64,000 bases of DNA from Diphasiastrum complanatum (Eukaryota; Streptophyta; Lycopodiopsida; Lycopodiales; Lycopodiaceae), in contig CM055095.1 of assembly GCA_029204225.1 (NCBI GenBank), positions 64,117,087 to 64,181,086 on the forward strand, in the 5' to 3' direction. Below, piece by piece: positions 54,065 through 64,000 of this stretch; position 1 is the first letter of the stretch, and each line of letters starts with the position of its first letter. The position numbers and the translations under genes are program-made. The notes under the pieces are model-generated. The model ran no database searches, was not told the DNA's origin, and worked only from the letters and a program-made list of their open reading frames with translations.

Positions 54065-56261
54065 TGGTTGTAATATACAATTTGTTGTCTTTCAATGACA
54101 CATTTATCCCATTCAAGACATACATTGTGCTATTTTTTGACACCATATTTACCTAGATGAAGGTATAATGTCCCTTCTAAATCCATCATTTTGTTATACA
54201 AAACAATCTCACTAGAGGTATATAAAGTTTGTCAAATCTTGAAGGGTCGCCCAGGTCCCTGTCTTTTAGTGCTATATTGCATGAAAACTCTATAAGCGCA
54301 TCTTAATTTAACAAAATACTCTCTTCACCATGCTTGAAGATCGTGAAAATGATGTTTCACCAAAAAGATGAAGCAATGGTGCCCACTATGTCAATTTTAC
54401 ACTGGAATTATGCTTGTGCACATATCCACAAAAACTTGACAAGCTATTTTTTATTGGAAATAGATTGAGACTTTTTTGCATGTTTTGTCAAATACATGTA
54501 AATAATACTACCAAGTGTTGTAGATTCATTTACTACACCATTTTTAGTGGAATACATCAAAAGCTTAACTGTTAAAAAAATGTACAAAACATATCTTTGC
54601 CAAGTTTATTTTGAGACTACTTACAATTTCTCATCACAAGCTATATTTTTTAAATGAGCATCATCAAATACTTGTGATTTTGGAATCTCAAGTGACATTC
54701 ATTTCTAAGAAATAGTTTCCTTATGAGCACATGAATTTTTATTAGGCTGCATTGCTTTGATACCTACTTCCATTGCAATATCACAAGTCTCAATATACAA
54801 TCAAGTAATGATGTGATGGTAGGTATCAAATGAAAAGTTCTAGCATGTCACATCTAACTTTGTCATACATTGAAAAATATAATGTAGCAAGACATGTGGG
54901 CCCAAATATCTGTTATTTGTGTTTTTAAAATATGTTATCTTATGTTCAAAGACACTTATGTTTAGGTATGTAAACTTAGCCATTGACTGATTTCTAGCAT
55001 TTTTTAAAACTTGAGTTGACATGCACGACACGCTAGAGACTATTATCTTAGATAATAATGCTAATTTTGAAATAGTCTTGGGTTCTTCTACAACCGAATA
55101 TACCATATGATGTATTTGAGTGGATGACATAGTCTTCTTCAATTCAAACAACATACAATGCATGAACAACAAAATCAAAAGCTTATCTAGGTCGACAATG
55201 ACTCCAATATGTAGATACTAGAATGTTGTCATCAATATGTTGGATAGTACAAGTTCAACTACCAAACGACTTCACTTTTGAATTTTTTTCTGACTTACAT
55301 CATCATAAAGGACTTTAGGCTTTTAGCCATTGTAGAGAATATGACTTTCCTAATGATGATTACACATCTCTAGAAGATTTTTTTTTTTTACTTCATATGA
55401 AAGAAGAAGGAATATATAATCTTTCTTATAGATCAGGATAACATATTGTTGACTCAATCTAAAGTTCAATAATGCATTTACTTGTATTTAAATTTTCCTT
55501 CACCACTTTCATAGAACTTTTCTCTCATAGAGAAATTAAAACATAAAAACTTGTCAGTTTAAGCGTACAACTATATTGTCCACCTATATATAGCTAACAA
55601 GCCAAGTCATCACTTCTATGAAGAAACATTTTGTTTCTAATGCCAAAGATTTGCGAGCTTTCAATTCTGAACCTTTGACAAAAGGTGACATGACACAACA
55701 TGACATGACACGACACGAAATCAGTTGTGCTCCACAAACAACCAAGAAGATCAGCCAAGTACCAAGGGGTACAGATATCTGATATGATATCATGACATCA
55801 ACGAAACGAAACGAAGTGAAGCAAAGCAAAGTGAAACTTAAACGAGCATTGACATTGATTTATGTTGGAAGCACACAGATCGTGAAATGAAATGAAACGA
55901 AGAAAAATAATCCGTGACAATATCAATCACTCTGTTACAAGACAAGACTAGATGAGACGAAACGAGACTAAATGAAACGAAACCTAGGTGAGCTCTGTGA
56001 TGATTTACCCTTATAGCCAAGTGATCACAAAGCGAAGCGAAGTGAAGCACGAAGCGAAAGGATTCATGAACGAAATCAGTTCGTCAGGAATTCAGATGTG
56101 ATCGCTGGTCACTGCCGGTTGTATCACTCCTACAATCCTTCAGAGAGTAGTCAAACACTGTTGATCTATGTTCACAAATTAATGCAGCATTCAACAAGAT
56201 CAAACCAAAGTGCGAAATAGAATGAACAAGCGAATTAGACACACAAAGTAGTAGACGAATG
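54065..56261. other. No gene recognised
   Basis: A 2.2-kb AT-rich stretch with only short frames. From about 55790 to 56060 the plus strand carries many scattered GAAACGAA- and GAAGCGAA-type words in a degenerate purine-rich array; near 55685-55730 it has ACATGACA/ACACGACA words. I see no domain. Confidence 0.6.
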
Positions 56262-57048
56262 ACAAAAATTTCCAAAATTCACACGTGTGGGAAAGATCCA
56301 TAAGTATGATAGATCCAATTAAGCTTTATGATTAGCACAATAACCTGATTCTAGATTGAATAGCAAGATCTAGTACAGAAGTTATGGCTTAACCACAATC
56401 TAGCATGCTAAGCATCAGAGTATGACAGCAATGAATCATAAATGAGTAAAAGTACAAGAAATTCGTGTATTAGCATTAGCCTCAACACGAGTTAGAGAGA
56501 GAAAGATAGAGAGATATCAAGCAAAAATGGTGTGGATCCAAAAAGGCAAGAAATAGCTACAAAGCTTTGGTTCTTTATCAAAAATTATGAGGAGAGCTAC
56601 ACATATTTATGGAGTTTGAGGTAGCTTGAGGTAGAACCACATCCATTCACCTTTTGATGACATCTAAAGTGAAAACTAGAGTCTATGTGACATTTGTCAC
56701 ATCTCATGCATGAATCTCTACCTACTTTTTCCAAGTGTCCTAGTTCTAACTAGAAATGTACAAATCATCATGCATGTGTCCATTTCACTTTGTGCATGTG
56801 TTGCATGTCACTATGGATCACTTACAATTAATGCATGTGAATTGCCAAGAGTTTCTACTAGCATATTTTTGCTAATTCTAAGTCTACAATCTATATGCAA
56901 GTTGTAATCATCAAACTAGATATGTCAAATCCATATATCTCGAGTTCTATCTAGGCCAAACTTGGCATTTGCATTTATGAACAACATACTTGCATGGTAC
57001 AATGTTTGTAGCAAGCCTAAAGTCAAGATGGATTATTTTTCCATTTCA
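56262..57048 (-). repeat. LTR-C, inverted copy (no internal region)
   Basis: About 787 bp that match the reverse complement of 57309-58096 along the whole length. In its own orientation it starts TGAAATGG at 57048. No primer binding site is found at its left end and no gag follows, so it is a solo LTR or broken element. The 5-bp flanks do not match. It carries CACACGTGTG at 56280-56289. Confidence 0.88.
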
Positions 57049-57308
57049 ACATAATTTACATCCAAGATCATACAATCATCTAGAATAATAGTGTGCACAA
57101 CAGCTACAAAATCATCTATTATTTTTTCTGATTCTTCAAGCATTGCATGACAAATCCACGCAGTGCCTTGGCATGAGAGAAATATAGTTCTCTCATGAAT
57201 TTGAGTCTCGCTTACTAGCGGACTTGTGGATCTACAGATTCTATGCAGAAATTGTCTCGCACACAGGAAGACTCGTATTCTGTATTTTTTGTCTTCTGAC
57301 TTCTTTGA
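57049..57308. other. Spacer between the inverted LTR-C copies
   Basis: A unique 260-bp stretch without recognisable genes. Confidence 0.6.
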
Positions 57309-58096
57309 TGAAATGGAAAAATAATCATCTTGACTTTAGGCTTGCTACAAATACTGTACCATGCAAGTATGTTGTCCATAGAAGCAAAATGCCAAGCTTG
57401 GCCTAGATAGAACTCGAGCTACATGGATATGTCATATCTAGAATGATGAGTACAACTTGCATATAGTTTGTAGACATAGAATTAGCAAAATCATGCTTGT
57501 AGAAACTCGTGGCAATTCACATGCATTAATTGTAAGTGATCCATAGTGACATGCAAGGCATGCACAAAGTGTAATGGACACATGCATAATGATTTGTACA
57601 TTTCTAGTTAGAACTAGCACACTTGGAAAAAGTTGGTAGAGTTTCATGCATGAGAAGTGACAAATGTCACATAGACTCTAGTTTTCACTTTAGATGTCAT
57701 TAAATGATAGATGGATGTGGTTCTACCTCAAGCTACCCCAAAATCCATAAATATGTGTAGCTCTCCTCATATTTTGTGATGAAGAACCAAAGCTTTGTAG
57801 CTATCTCATGCCAATTTGGATCCACACATTTTTTGCTTGTTATCTCTCTATCTTTCTCTCTCTAAGTAGTGTTGAGGCTAATGCTAATACATTGATATCT
57901 TGTACTTTTGCTCATTATTGATTCATTGCTATCATATTCTGATGTTTAGCATGCTAGATTGTGGTTAAGCCATAACTTCTGTACTAGATCTTGCTAATCA
58001 ATCTAGAATCAGGTTACTATGCTAATCATAAAGCTTAATTAGATCCATCATACTTGTGGAAATTCCCCACACATGTGAATTTTGGAAAAAATTTTA
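57309..58096 (+). repeat. 5' LTR-C of Copia-4
   Basis: 788 bp starting TGAAATGG and ending AATTTTA directly before the primer binding site. The start is fixed by the inverted copy, which begins at the same bases. The inner end is not the usual CA. Confidence 0.88.
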
Positions 58097-58109
58097 TGGT
58101 ATCAGAGCC
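58097..58109 (+). other. Primer binding site of Copia-4, initiator tRNA-Met
   Basis: TGGTATCAGAGCC directly after LTR-C. The match to the tRNA complement is complete over 13 bases. Confidence 0.93.
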
Positions 58110-58866
58110 AAATTGAGCTTTGCATGCTAACATCTCTGATTGTACATGAAATTGAGAGCTAATTCAAGCAAAAAAACAGTTTTGCACTTTTTCTCACCTT
58201 TCTCTGAAGTGTATTTAGATCAAATCAGATTGGAACTGAATTCTCAGACCTAAATAGTGGTAGTACGGAATTTTGAAATTTTGCACATGTGAAAATCAGA
58301 GATTTTTAGTCCCTTCTATCTCCTTGCTTCTAGATCCAAAGATAGTGGTCTTATAGCTTGATGGAAAGCTTATGATTTGTACTTTTTATAGAAATTGAAA
58401 CCAGATCAATTTGATGTGTCTCTTAGGAGTTATAAGCTCTTAAAGAGGATAGGGATAGGTCCACAATCTGAGTGACGGCATTTTGATTTGATTCAACCTT
58501 GTTTTGTTATGAATCCATTGTTTTGAACATCCTACACAAGAAATTGAAGATCAAGACTAAGTTTGAAGTAATTGGACACCCTTTGAGCCTTCTAAGTGTC
58601 AATAGTGTTTCTTTTGAAGCATTTCACATGTGCCAAAAGTAGGATTCAAACTTGCCAAAGTGTCACAATTCACTTTGTGTGTCTGATCTAGATAATCTTG
58701 TCTTGTGGAATATTTGAGATCCATCTCAAATACAGTTGCAATTGTTTCACATAGGAAGGTAGTACATTCTTGAAAATACCTATAGTGAAAGAGAGCAGCA
58801 ACTTTAAGTCTGATTGGAACAAGCTCAAACATATTGCAGTCCAATAACTAAGAAGTCTTCATCTAA
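58110..58866 (+). other. Copia-4 leader
   Basis: No gene is seen on the plus strand. A minus-strand frame at 58599-58844 shows no domain and is taken as chance. Confidence 0.65.
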
Positions 58867-59700
58867 ATGGCACCTCTGGGAGGATATCTTCTGGAAGCAA
58901 ATGAAAGACTAAACACTTCTAATTACTCAATTTGGAAGTGCAAAATGGAGTCTATTTTGATACTCTAGGATGTTATGGACATTGTGCTTGGTGTTGAGGA
59001 GGATCCTCAAGCACAGGCTGAAATTCCTAAGTATAGGAAGAGAGCTAGAATGGCTCTACATTTCATTAAGATGAATGTATCTAATGAAATTTTGAGAGAG
59101 ATAGGATCTTGCACTACAACCAAAGAAGCTTGGGATACACTTAAGTCCATCTATGAAGCAAAGAATACTTCTAGAATACTCACTCTTAGGAATCTGATTT
59201 TCCAAAGTTTCCAAAGAAGTGAAGATAGTGCATCAAACTATGTTCTGAGAATTAAAAATTTACATAGAGAGCTTTCCTGTGTGGGTGTTACTATTAACCA
59301 AGATGAGCTAGTTCAAGTCATTTTAAATGGCTTGAGAGATGACTATGATAATCTTGTTCAATCTTTTGCCATTAAGGAGGAGTTGCCTAATCTAGAAACT
59401 CTCCAAGGAATTCTTATGTCTAAAGAATCTAGGCAAAGCTATAAATTGTCCAGGATGAACAAACTCGAACATGGTGGAAGTGAAAAAGCCCACTTTTTCA
59501 AAGACAAGCATAAAGGAAGGAGTAAAAACCAGCTCTCTCAAGCATCCAACAAAGACAAAGCCAAAGATTGAGACAAAGATGGTGAAGAGGATGATTCATC
59601 TCATCCTTTTACTTCAAAGACGAAGAAGAAGAAAGTGAAGTGTTTTTTCTATGGCAAGAAGGAGCACTATGCCTCTAATTGCTTTAAGAAAAAAAAACCA
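58867..59700 (+). pseudogene. Copia-4 Gag
   Basis: Gag starts at ATG 58867 (MAPLGGYLLEANERLNTSNY, WKCKMESI). A TAG at 58966-58968 replaces a Gln codon. The frame then runs from 58975 to a TGA at 59569-59571 with MALHFIKMNVSNEIL, SIYEAKNTSRILTLRNLIFQ and LVQVILNGLRDDYDNLV. After that stop it reads in frame through a Lys-rich stretch to CFFYGKKEHYASNC, where the second Cys of the knuckle is Tyr. A one-base gain in an A-run near 59690 shifts frame into protease. Confidence 0.9.
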
Positions 59701-61166
59701 ACTCAAGCAAGCTAATCTCTCCAAAGAGATTGAAGAAGATTCTGTTGCAAGTGATGGAGGAGGATCACTTATGGTGTCCAGTTTTTCTTCATCACCTTTC
59801 AAGAAAGATGGAGCTTGGTACATAGATAGTGGAGCTTCTTCACATATGTGCTGTTCAAAGGAGTCATTTGACTCAATTGTACCTTACAAAGGACTTAAGA
59901 GATCTATTTACACTGCTAATGATCATGAGTGCTCTATATAGAAAGAATTGGCAACATTTCATTGAACTTGCTTCTTCAAAAGTTCTTGCACTTTCTAATG
60001 TTCTTTTCATTCCAAAACTTACAAAGAACGTGATTAGTGTGGGAAAGTTGCTTGATAATGGTCGTGATGTAAAGTTCAACTCGAATACTGGCTTTATCAA
60101 GAAAAATGATGAGATCCTAGCTGATGGATCTAGATGTGGTGGAATTTTTAAGTTGAATTCTTATGAGAATGGAAACCTTTGTGAAGTTGCTTTGTTATCT
60201 AAGGAGGAGTTGTGGCATAGAAGGTTGGGGCATCCTAACTTTAAATCTATGTCTTCTATGGTCAAGAAAGTGAAGGCAATTGGTCTTCCAAAATCTCTTT
60301 CCAAAGATTTCAAGCCTTGTGAGGCTTGTGCTATTGCAAAATCACACAGAAAGCCATATCAGAAGTCTTTTATAAAGACTACTCATCCTTTGGAGCTTAT
60401 ACACTCGGATGTACATTTTTGCTCTTCTAAAAGTATTGGTGGTGCAACATGTTTTGTCACCTTTATTGATGACTTTACTAGATATACTTGGTTGTATCTA
60501 CTTTCTTCAAAGGCTATGGTTTTTTATCACTTCCTAATCTTTAAAGCTTATGTTGAGAAACAATTTTCTCTCAAAGTTAAAGCTTTAAAATGTGATGGAG
60601 GAGGTGAATACATCTCCAACAAGTTTCATGAATATTGTGAAGGTGAAGGAATAAAAAGAGAGTTTTCTTGTGCTTATTCTCCATCTCAAAATGGAGTTGC
60701 TAAGAAAAAAAACAGATCTTTATGTGAATGTGCTAAAGCAAATCGAGTTGAAGCTTCTTTGCGTATTGAATTTTGGGGTGAGGCTATAAATTGTGCAAAC
60801 TATTTGTGCAATAGATTACCTGACAATGCACTTGCTGGAAAATCACCTTTTGAAGTCTTGTTTAAGAAGAAACCTAAGGTAGATCACCTTAGAGTTTTTG
60901 GTTGTGCTTGCTTTGTTCATGTGCCCTTGGAAACAAGGAAAAGAGATGATCCTACTTCTATTAAAGGGATCATGGTTGGATATATATCCAACAAGAAAGC
61001 TTACAGAATCTATGTTCCCTCTACCTCAACTACAATTGAGAGTAGGGATGTTATATTCCATGAGGATCAAAAATACATTCTTGAGGAGGCCAAGTTCAAA
61101 GATTCTCACAAAGATACTCCAATTATCACCCTTGAAGACTATCATGGAGAGATGGGGTCGAGAATT
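59701..61166 (+). pseudogene. Copia-4 protease and integrase
   Basis: Frame 59651-59941 has the protease WYIDSGASSHM and stops at TAG where relatives read EGIGNIPL. Reading shifts into the long frame ending at 61220. It holds VLFIPKLTKNVISVGKLLDNGRDVKF, the HHCC zinc domain (HRRLGH ... CEACAIAK), acidic residues in HSDVHFCS and LKCDGGGEY, and QNGVAKKK, where the catalytic Glu is Lys. The later part VFGCACFVHVPLETRKR, VGYISNKKAYRI and IESRDVIFHEDQ is well kept up to GEMGSRI, where LTR-D interrupts. The residues after that in the open frame are LTR translation. Confidence 0.92.
61162..61166 (+). other. Target duplication of solo LTR-D, left
   Basis: GAATT, repeated exactly at 61997-62001. Confidence 0.9.
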
Positions 61167-61996
61167 TGTGAAAAATGCAAAAATAAGCTTGGTAGAGCCA
61201 AAAATCTTGTATATAGATAAACGCAGATGTGTGGAGCCTGTTCCCACGTGTGAAAATAGTGTACTTGTCATGTACCATAATCATATAGGTTGTACATATG
61301 AATTAATTCAAGTTCTAGTGGCTAAAAAGGCCAAAAACTAGTTTTCTAGACATATGACACATGGCATCAGTCTATTGCTGCATGAGCCACATCCTTTGGT
61401 TAGGTGTCACATCCCATGTGTAGAGGACAGCTCACATGTGTGGAATAAGCTGAAGTAGACGAATTTTGACTTCTAGAAGATTTACAAGTAGATCTCCATA
61501 TAGAAGGAAAATGGGCCAAAAGTGCTCAAAATAGAAGGTTTTGTCCAAGTGTCAGTTTTGCATGATGAATCATCATATGACAAAGCACCTTCACACATGT
61601 GGGATCAAAGGGATGATCAGTACCACGAGCTCCCACTTATTGTATATATAGAGCCACATTTGGCCATAATCAATGTGAGACACCAATCTTGGTTTTGGAA
61701 GCAATTTTGAGTGATTCTCTCCATTTGTCTACATTTGTTTTGATTTTTCTGAGGTTCTATCAATGTGTACTTGATTTTCAGGTTGGAGTCCGTACTCAAA
61801 CAGTGTTTCACACGTGTGAAACCATAAAGTACACTTACCTTCAATTAATGATTGTTCTTGTTAGAATTTTGTGTCTAGAATTGATCTAGATTGATCTTAA
61901 TCTGAAGTAGATTGATCGATCAAGTAATCTGACAACCAATCCCTCTTGAGGATCATATTAGGATCCACTCTTGGTCCTTTTTGTACTTTTTGCACA
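61167..61996 (+). repeat. Solo LTR-D, complete
   Basis: 830 bp, TGTGAAAAATGC to TTTTTGCACA, flanked by GAATT on both sides. It lies inside the Copia-4 integrase/reverse transcriptase linker, and removing one GAATT copy and the LTR restores an unbroken local frame (SRI followed by EEESPRIFSPRRS). Such solo LTRs arise by recombination between the two LTRs of a full element. It contains a TATA-like box (TATATATA, 61643-61650) and CACACGTGTG (61809-61818). Confidence 0.95.
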
Positions 61997-62001
61997 GAAT
62001 T
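61997..62001 (+). other. Target duplication of solo LTR-D, right
   Basis: GAATT, matching 61162-61166. Confidence 0.9.
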
Positions 62002-62281
62002 GAGGAGGAGTCACCTCGAATCTTTTCACCAAGGAGATCTCAAAGAGAATAATCCGAGCCTAGGAGGCTTACCTATGAAGATAGAGGCAAGCAAGTGGAA
62101 ATCAACTCCACTAGTTGTGCTTATTTTATTTCTCATGAGGAGCCAAAGGATGTATATGATGCACTGAACTTGAAGGAATGGTACCTTGCCATGAAGGAGG
62201 AATATGATGCTTTGATGGCTAATAAGACATGGGAGCTTGTGGATCTTCCATCCAACAATCACACCATTGGTTGCAAGTGGG
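62002..62281 (+). pseudogene. Copia-4 linker and start of reverse transcriptase
   Basis: After the solo LTR the reading continues with SPRIFSPRRS, a TAA, SEPRRLTYEDRGKQVE, SCAYFISHEEPKDVYDALN, KEWYLAMKEEYDALM and TWELVDLPSNNHTIGCKW. This is the same order as Copia-2. It ends at an insertion (62282-62439). Confidence 0.9.
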
Positions 62282-62439
62282 ATCAGATCATGCTTCTTGA
62301 AGATCAGCTGGCAAACTTGCAATGGGATGGCAAAGACCTCACCTCCTTTATCAGAAAGATAAAGGATATGTTCCTTTCACTACACAACGTCAGAACAGAG
62401 AATGCAATATCAGCAGAGCATACCTATCTATTAAGATAG
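62282..62439 (+). pseudogene. 158-bp Gag-like insertion between duplicated flanks
   Basis: The open reading LLEDQLANLQWDGKDLTSFIRKIKDMF and following codons looks like the helical part of a copia Gag from another family (the ...FIRKIKDMFLSLHNV... type). It ends in a stop just before the duplicated flank. The match is by eye only. Confidence 0.5.
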
Positions 62440-62510
62440 ATGGCCAATAAGACATGAGAACTTTGGATCTTCCATCCAACAAGCACACCATTGGTTGCAA
62501 GTGGGTTTTT
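62440..62510 (+). repeat. Second copy of the 67-bp reverse transcriptase segment
   Basis: It repeats 62215-62281 with about six differences (ATGGCCAATAAGACATG, CTTCCATCCAACAAGCACAC) and reads on a little further (TGGGTTTTTCGAGTC, WVFRV) before the element ends. Confidence 0.88.
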
Positions 62511-64000
62511 CGAGTCTAAGGTTAACCACTTACTAAATGTAGGGCACCCCCAAAAGTCAAGATAGGGCCCCTAAACAAAATTAGACCCCTAAGGACCCAC
62601 GAGTCAGTAGATGACCAAAATTGGGTCCAACTGAACTTAAGACAAACTTAAGATGGCCTAAATAACTAAATACCCATGGTTACACAAATCTTGACCTTTT
62701 GGGTCAAAATAACCTATGGAGGGGCGAACAAACACACCTCTAAAACAACAGGTGCGTCGCTCCCGTGAAAGGGTCTAGTTAACAATTAGATTGAATATAT
62801 GTTCAATTATACCATAAGAGGTATATTTAACTGACTTAAAATTACTCTAGTTTAACATGTCTTTTCATATCTAGTCGTTTCGCGTGGACGACCTAGTAAA
62901 GGCTATCCAAGACAATGTCTTTCCTTTTAAAGGTCTTGCCCTTAAATACAAGGCAAGTACTTAGGAGATATATTCTCGAAAAATGACTTAGGCCTCTTCA
63001 TGATCTATATTTATCTGGATGATATCTTTATTTTCGAGTATATCATGCCATATTTATGTTGATATTCAATATTTAACAATTTCGTGGCATCACATATCCC
63101 CTTCCTCAAATGTGAAACATCCTCGTGAACATATCATCTTCATTTTGAGGATTATTCACGAAACATTCTTGCTCTTCAGATTTTTGTTAAGGTGAAAAGA
63201 TATTTCTTCATATGTTTTGTCCTATAGATATTTCTTCGTCTTAGAGAATATGTGTCTTTGTTGTTTCTTTAAATAGATGATTATGATTTGATCTCTTGAA
63301 TTGTTAATAAGAACTAGAATCAATCTTCAAAACATCGTCAAACTTTAAAAAATCTGGATTCAATATCACATTTAGAAACATCACCACGACAGATGCCAAG
63401 AATAAATATTTACGAAGCATTCAATTCATCATGTAGCTTTTGGAGAATTCCAGATTTTGTTGAGCCTCAATCAACAACAAGTCTTCCTTGGATTTCTTAT
63501 AACGGCCAACTGGTAGGTTGCCAAATTTTTGAAGCTTAACCGGGAGCAAGATTCCATCAAACAGCTCCTGAGTTGACTTTCTATCTACCATCTAAATCAC
63601 TACGTAGTGTGATTTCTTTACAACATCGAACTGAAAATCATATGAAATTGCTTTTAACATAAAGATTCTGAATGAAAAACAATGTCTTTGCCGCGAAAGT
63701 TCCAAACTGCCAAAATGAATATGTACGGAATTGCTTATAGCGAATTGACTTCCTTCGATTTTGCAGATTGTGTCGAATCTTTGCAAAATAATATGCAAGA
63801 TTTCGCTCCCAATCCACGTAAAGACTGAAAAGTTCAGGATAGGCCATATTTACATTGATCAGCACCCTGCATCATCAAAAGCACCTAGATCCGCAACAAT
63901 TTGTGGTTTGTACAGTTGAAACTGCGATTTTTGCTTCCAAAAATGTCGCTTATTGTCTTCGTTCTACAAAAATTGGAATTCTTTGATTCGAATGTATTCA
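62511..64000. other. No gene recognised
   Basis: A 1.5-kb AT-rich stretch with short frames only. Minus-strand frames at 63592-63865 overlap each other and show no domain. It is unrelated by eye to the rest of the window. Confidence 0.6.

Larger units (their letters stand above)
57309..62510 (+). mobile_element. Copia-4, copia element with solo LTR-D inserted, 3' end lost
   Basis: On the plus strand: LTR-C, primer binding site, leader, gag, protease, integrase, then a solo LTR-D (61167-61996), then the integrase/reverse transcriptase linker and the first codons of reverse transcriptase, where it breaks off. Reverse transcriptase, RNase H and 3' LTR are absent. Gag and pol carry stops and frameshifts. 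The coding sequence is close to Copia-1 and -2 but on the opposite strand and with an unrelated LTR. Confidence 0.88.

Noticed and set aside
57309-58096. LTR-C as a DNA transposon with long terminal inverted repeats (56262-58096)
   Set aside because: The right arm ends exactly at a tRNA-Met primer binding site followed by gag, so it is an LTR; the inverted partner is a separate copy.

Overview
The window is a repeat-rich stretch of plant nuclear DNA. The evidence is several families of Ty1/copia elements primed by plant initiator tRNA-Met, a chromodomain-bearing Ty3/gypsy element (chromovirus), a second Ty3/gypsy element without a chromodomain, an intron-containing hAT transposase, and two copies of a plant-type short-chain dehydrogenase gene fragment with GT/AG introns. 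The species cannot be fixed from this sequence; a land plant with a large repetitive genome fits. I see no intact host gene, no rRNA or tRNA gene, no CRISPR array and nothing bacterial. Element names (Copia-1 to -7, Gypsy-1 to -3, LTR-C, LTR-D, LTR-F) are local labels.

Layout. 1-5730: Copia-1, minus strand, cut by the window edge. 5840-12292: a composite of two minus-strand copia pieces sharing one central LTR (8973-9654), bounded by fragments of LTR-D. 12293-15200: simple repeats and a minisatellite. 15205-18650: a tandem duplication of a dehydrogenase pseudogene. 18690-20150: G-rich and CA/GA repeats. 20150-29543: two chromovirus copies in tandem, plus strand, sharing a central LTR and at least three premature stops. 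29544-34440: a decayed hAT element, tandem repeats and two perfect palindromes. 35468-46020: a nested block in which Copia-5 is split by Gypsy-3, which is itself interrupted by 5'-truncated Copia-3. 46375-48164: small integrase and LTR fragments. 48165-54064: Copia-2 with both LTRs and a perfect TACCT target duplication. 54065-56261: no recognisable gene. 56262-62505: two LTR-C copies in inverted orientation, the right one starting Copia-4, which carries a solo LTR-D with a perfect GAATT target duplication. 62506-64000: nothing recognised.

Functionally these are gag (particle), protease, integrase, reverse transcriptase and RNase H modules of retrotransposons, nearly all broken by stops, frameshifts or deletions. 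Insertion order can be read in places: LTR-D entered Copia-4 after Copia-4 landed, and Copia-3 entered the Gypsy-3 region, which itself sits in Copia-5. The best candidate for something undescribed is a long open frame (38178-39582) lying downstream of the Gypsy-3 integrase. It has a coiled coil, a Gln-rich linker and a C-terminal region I do not recognise. No defence, toxin or metabolic system is visible.
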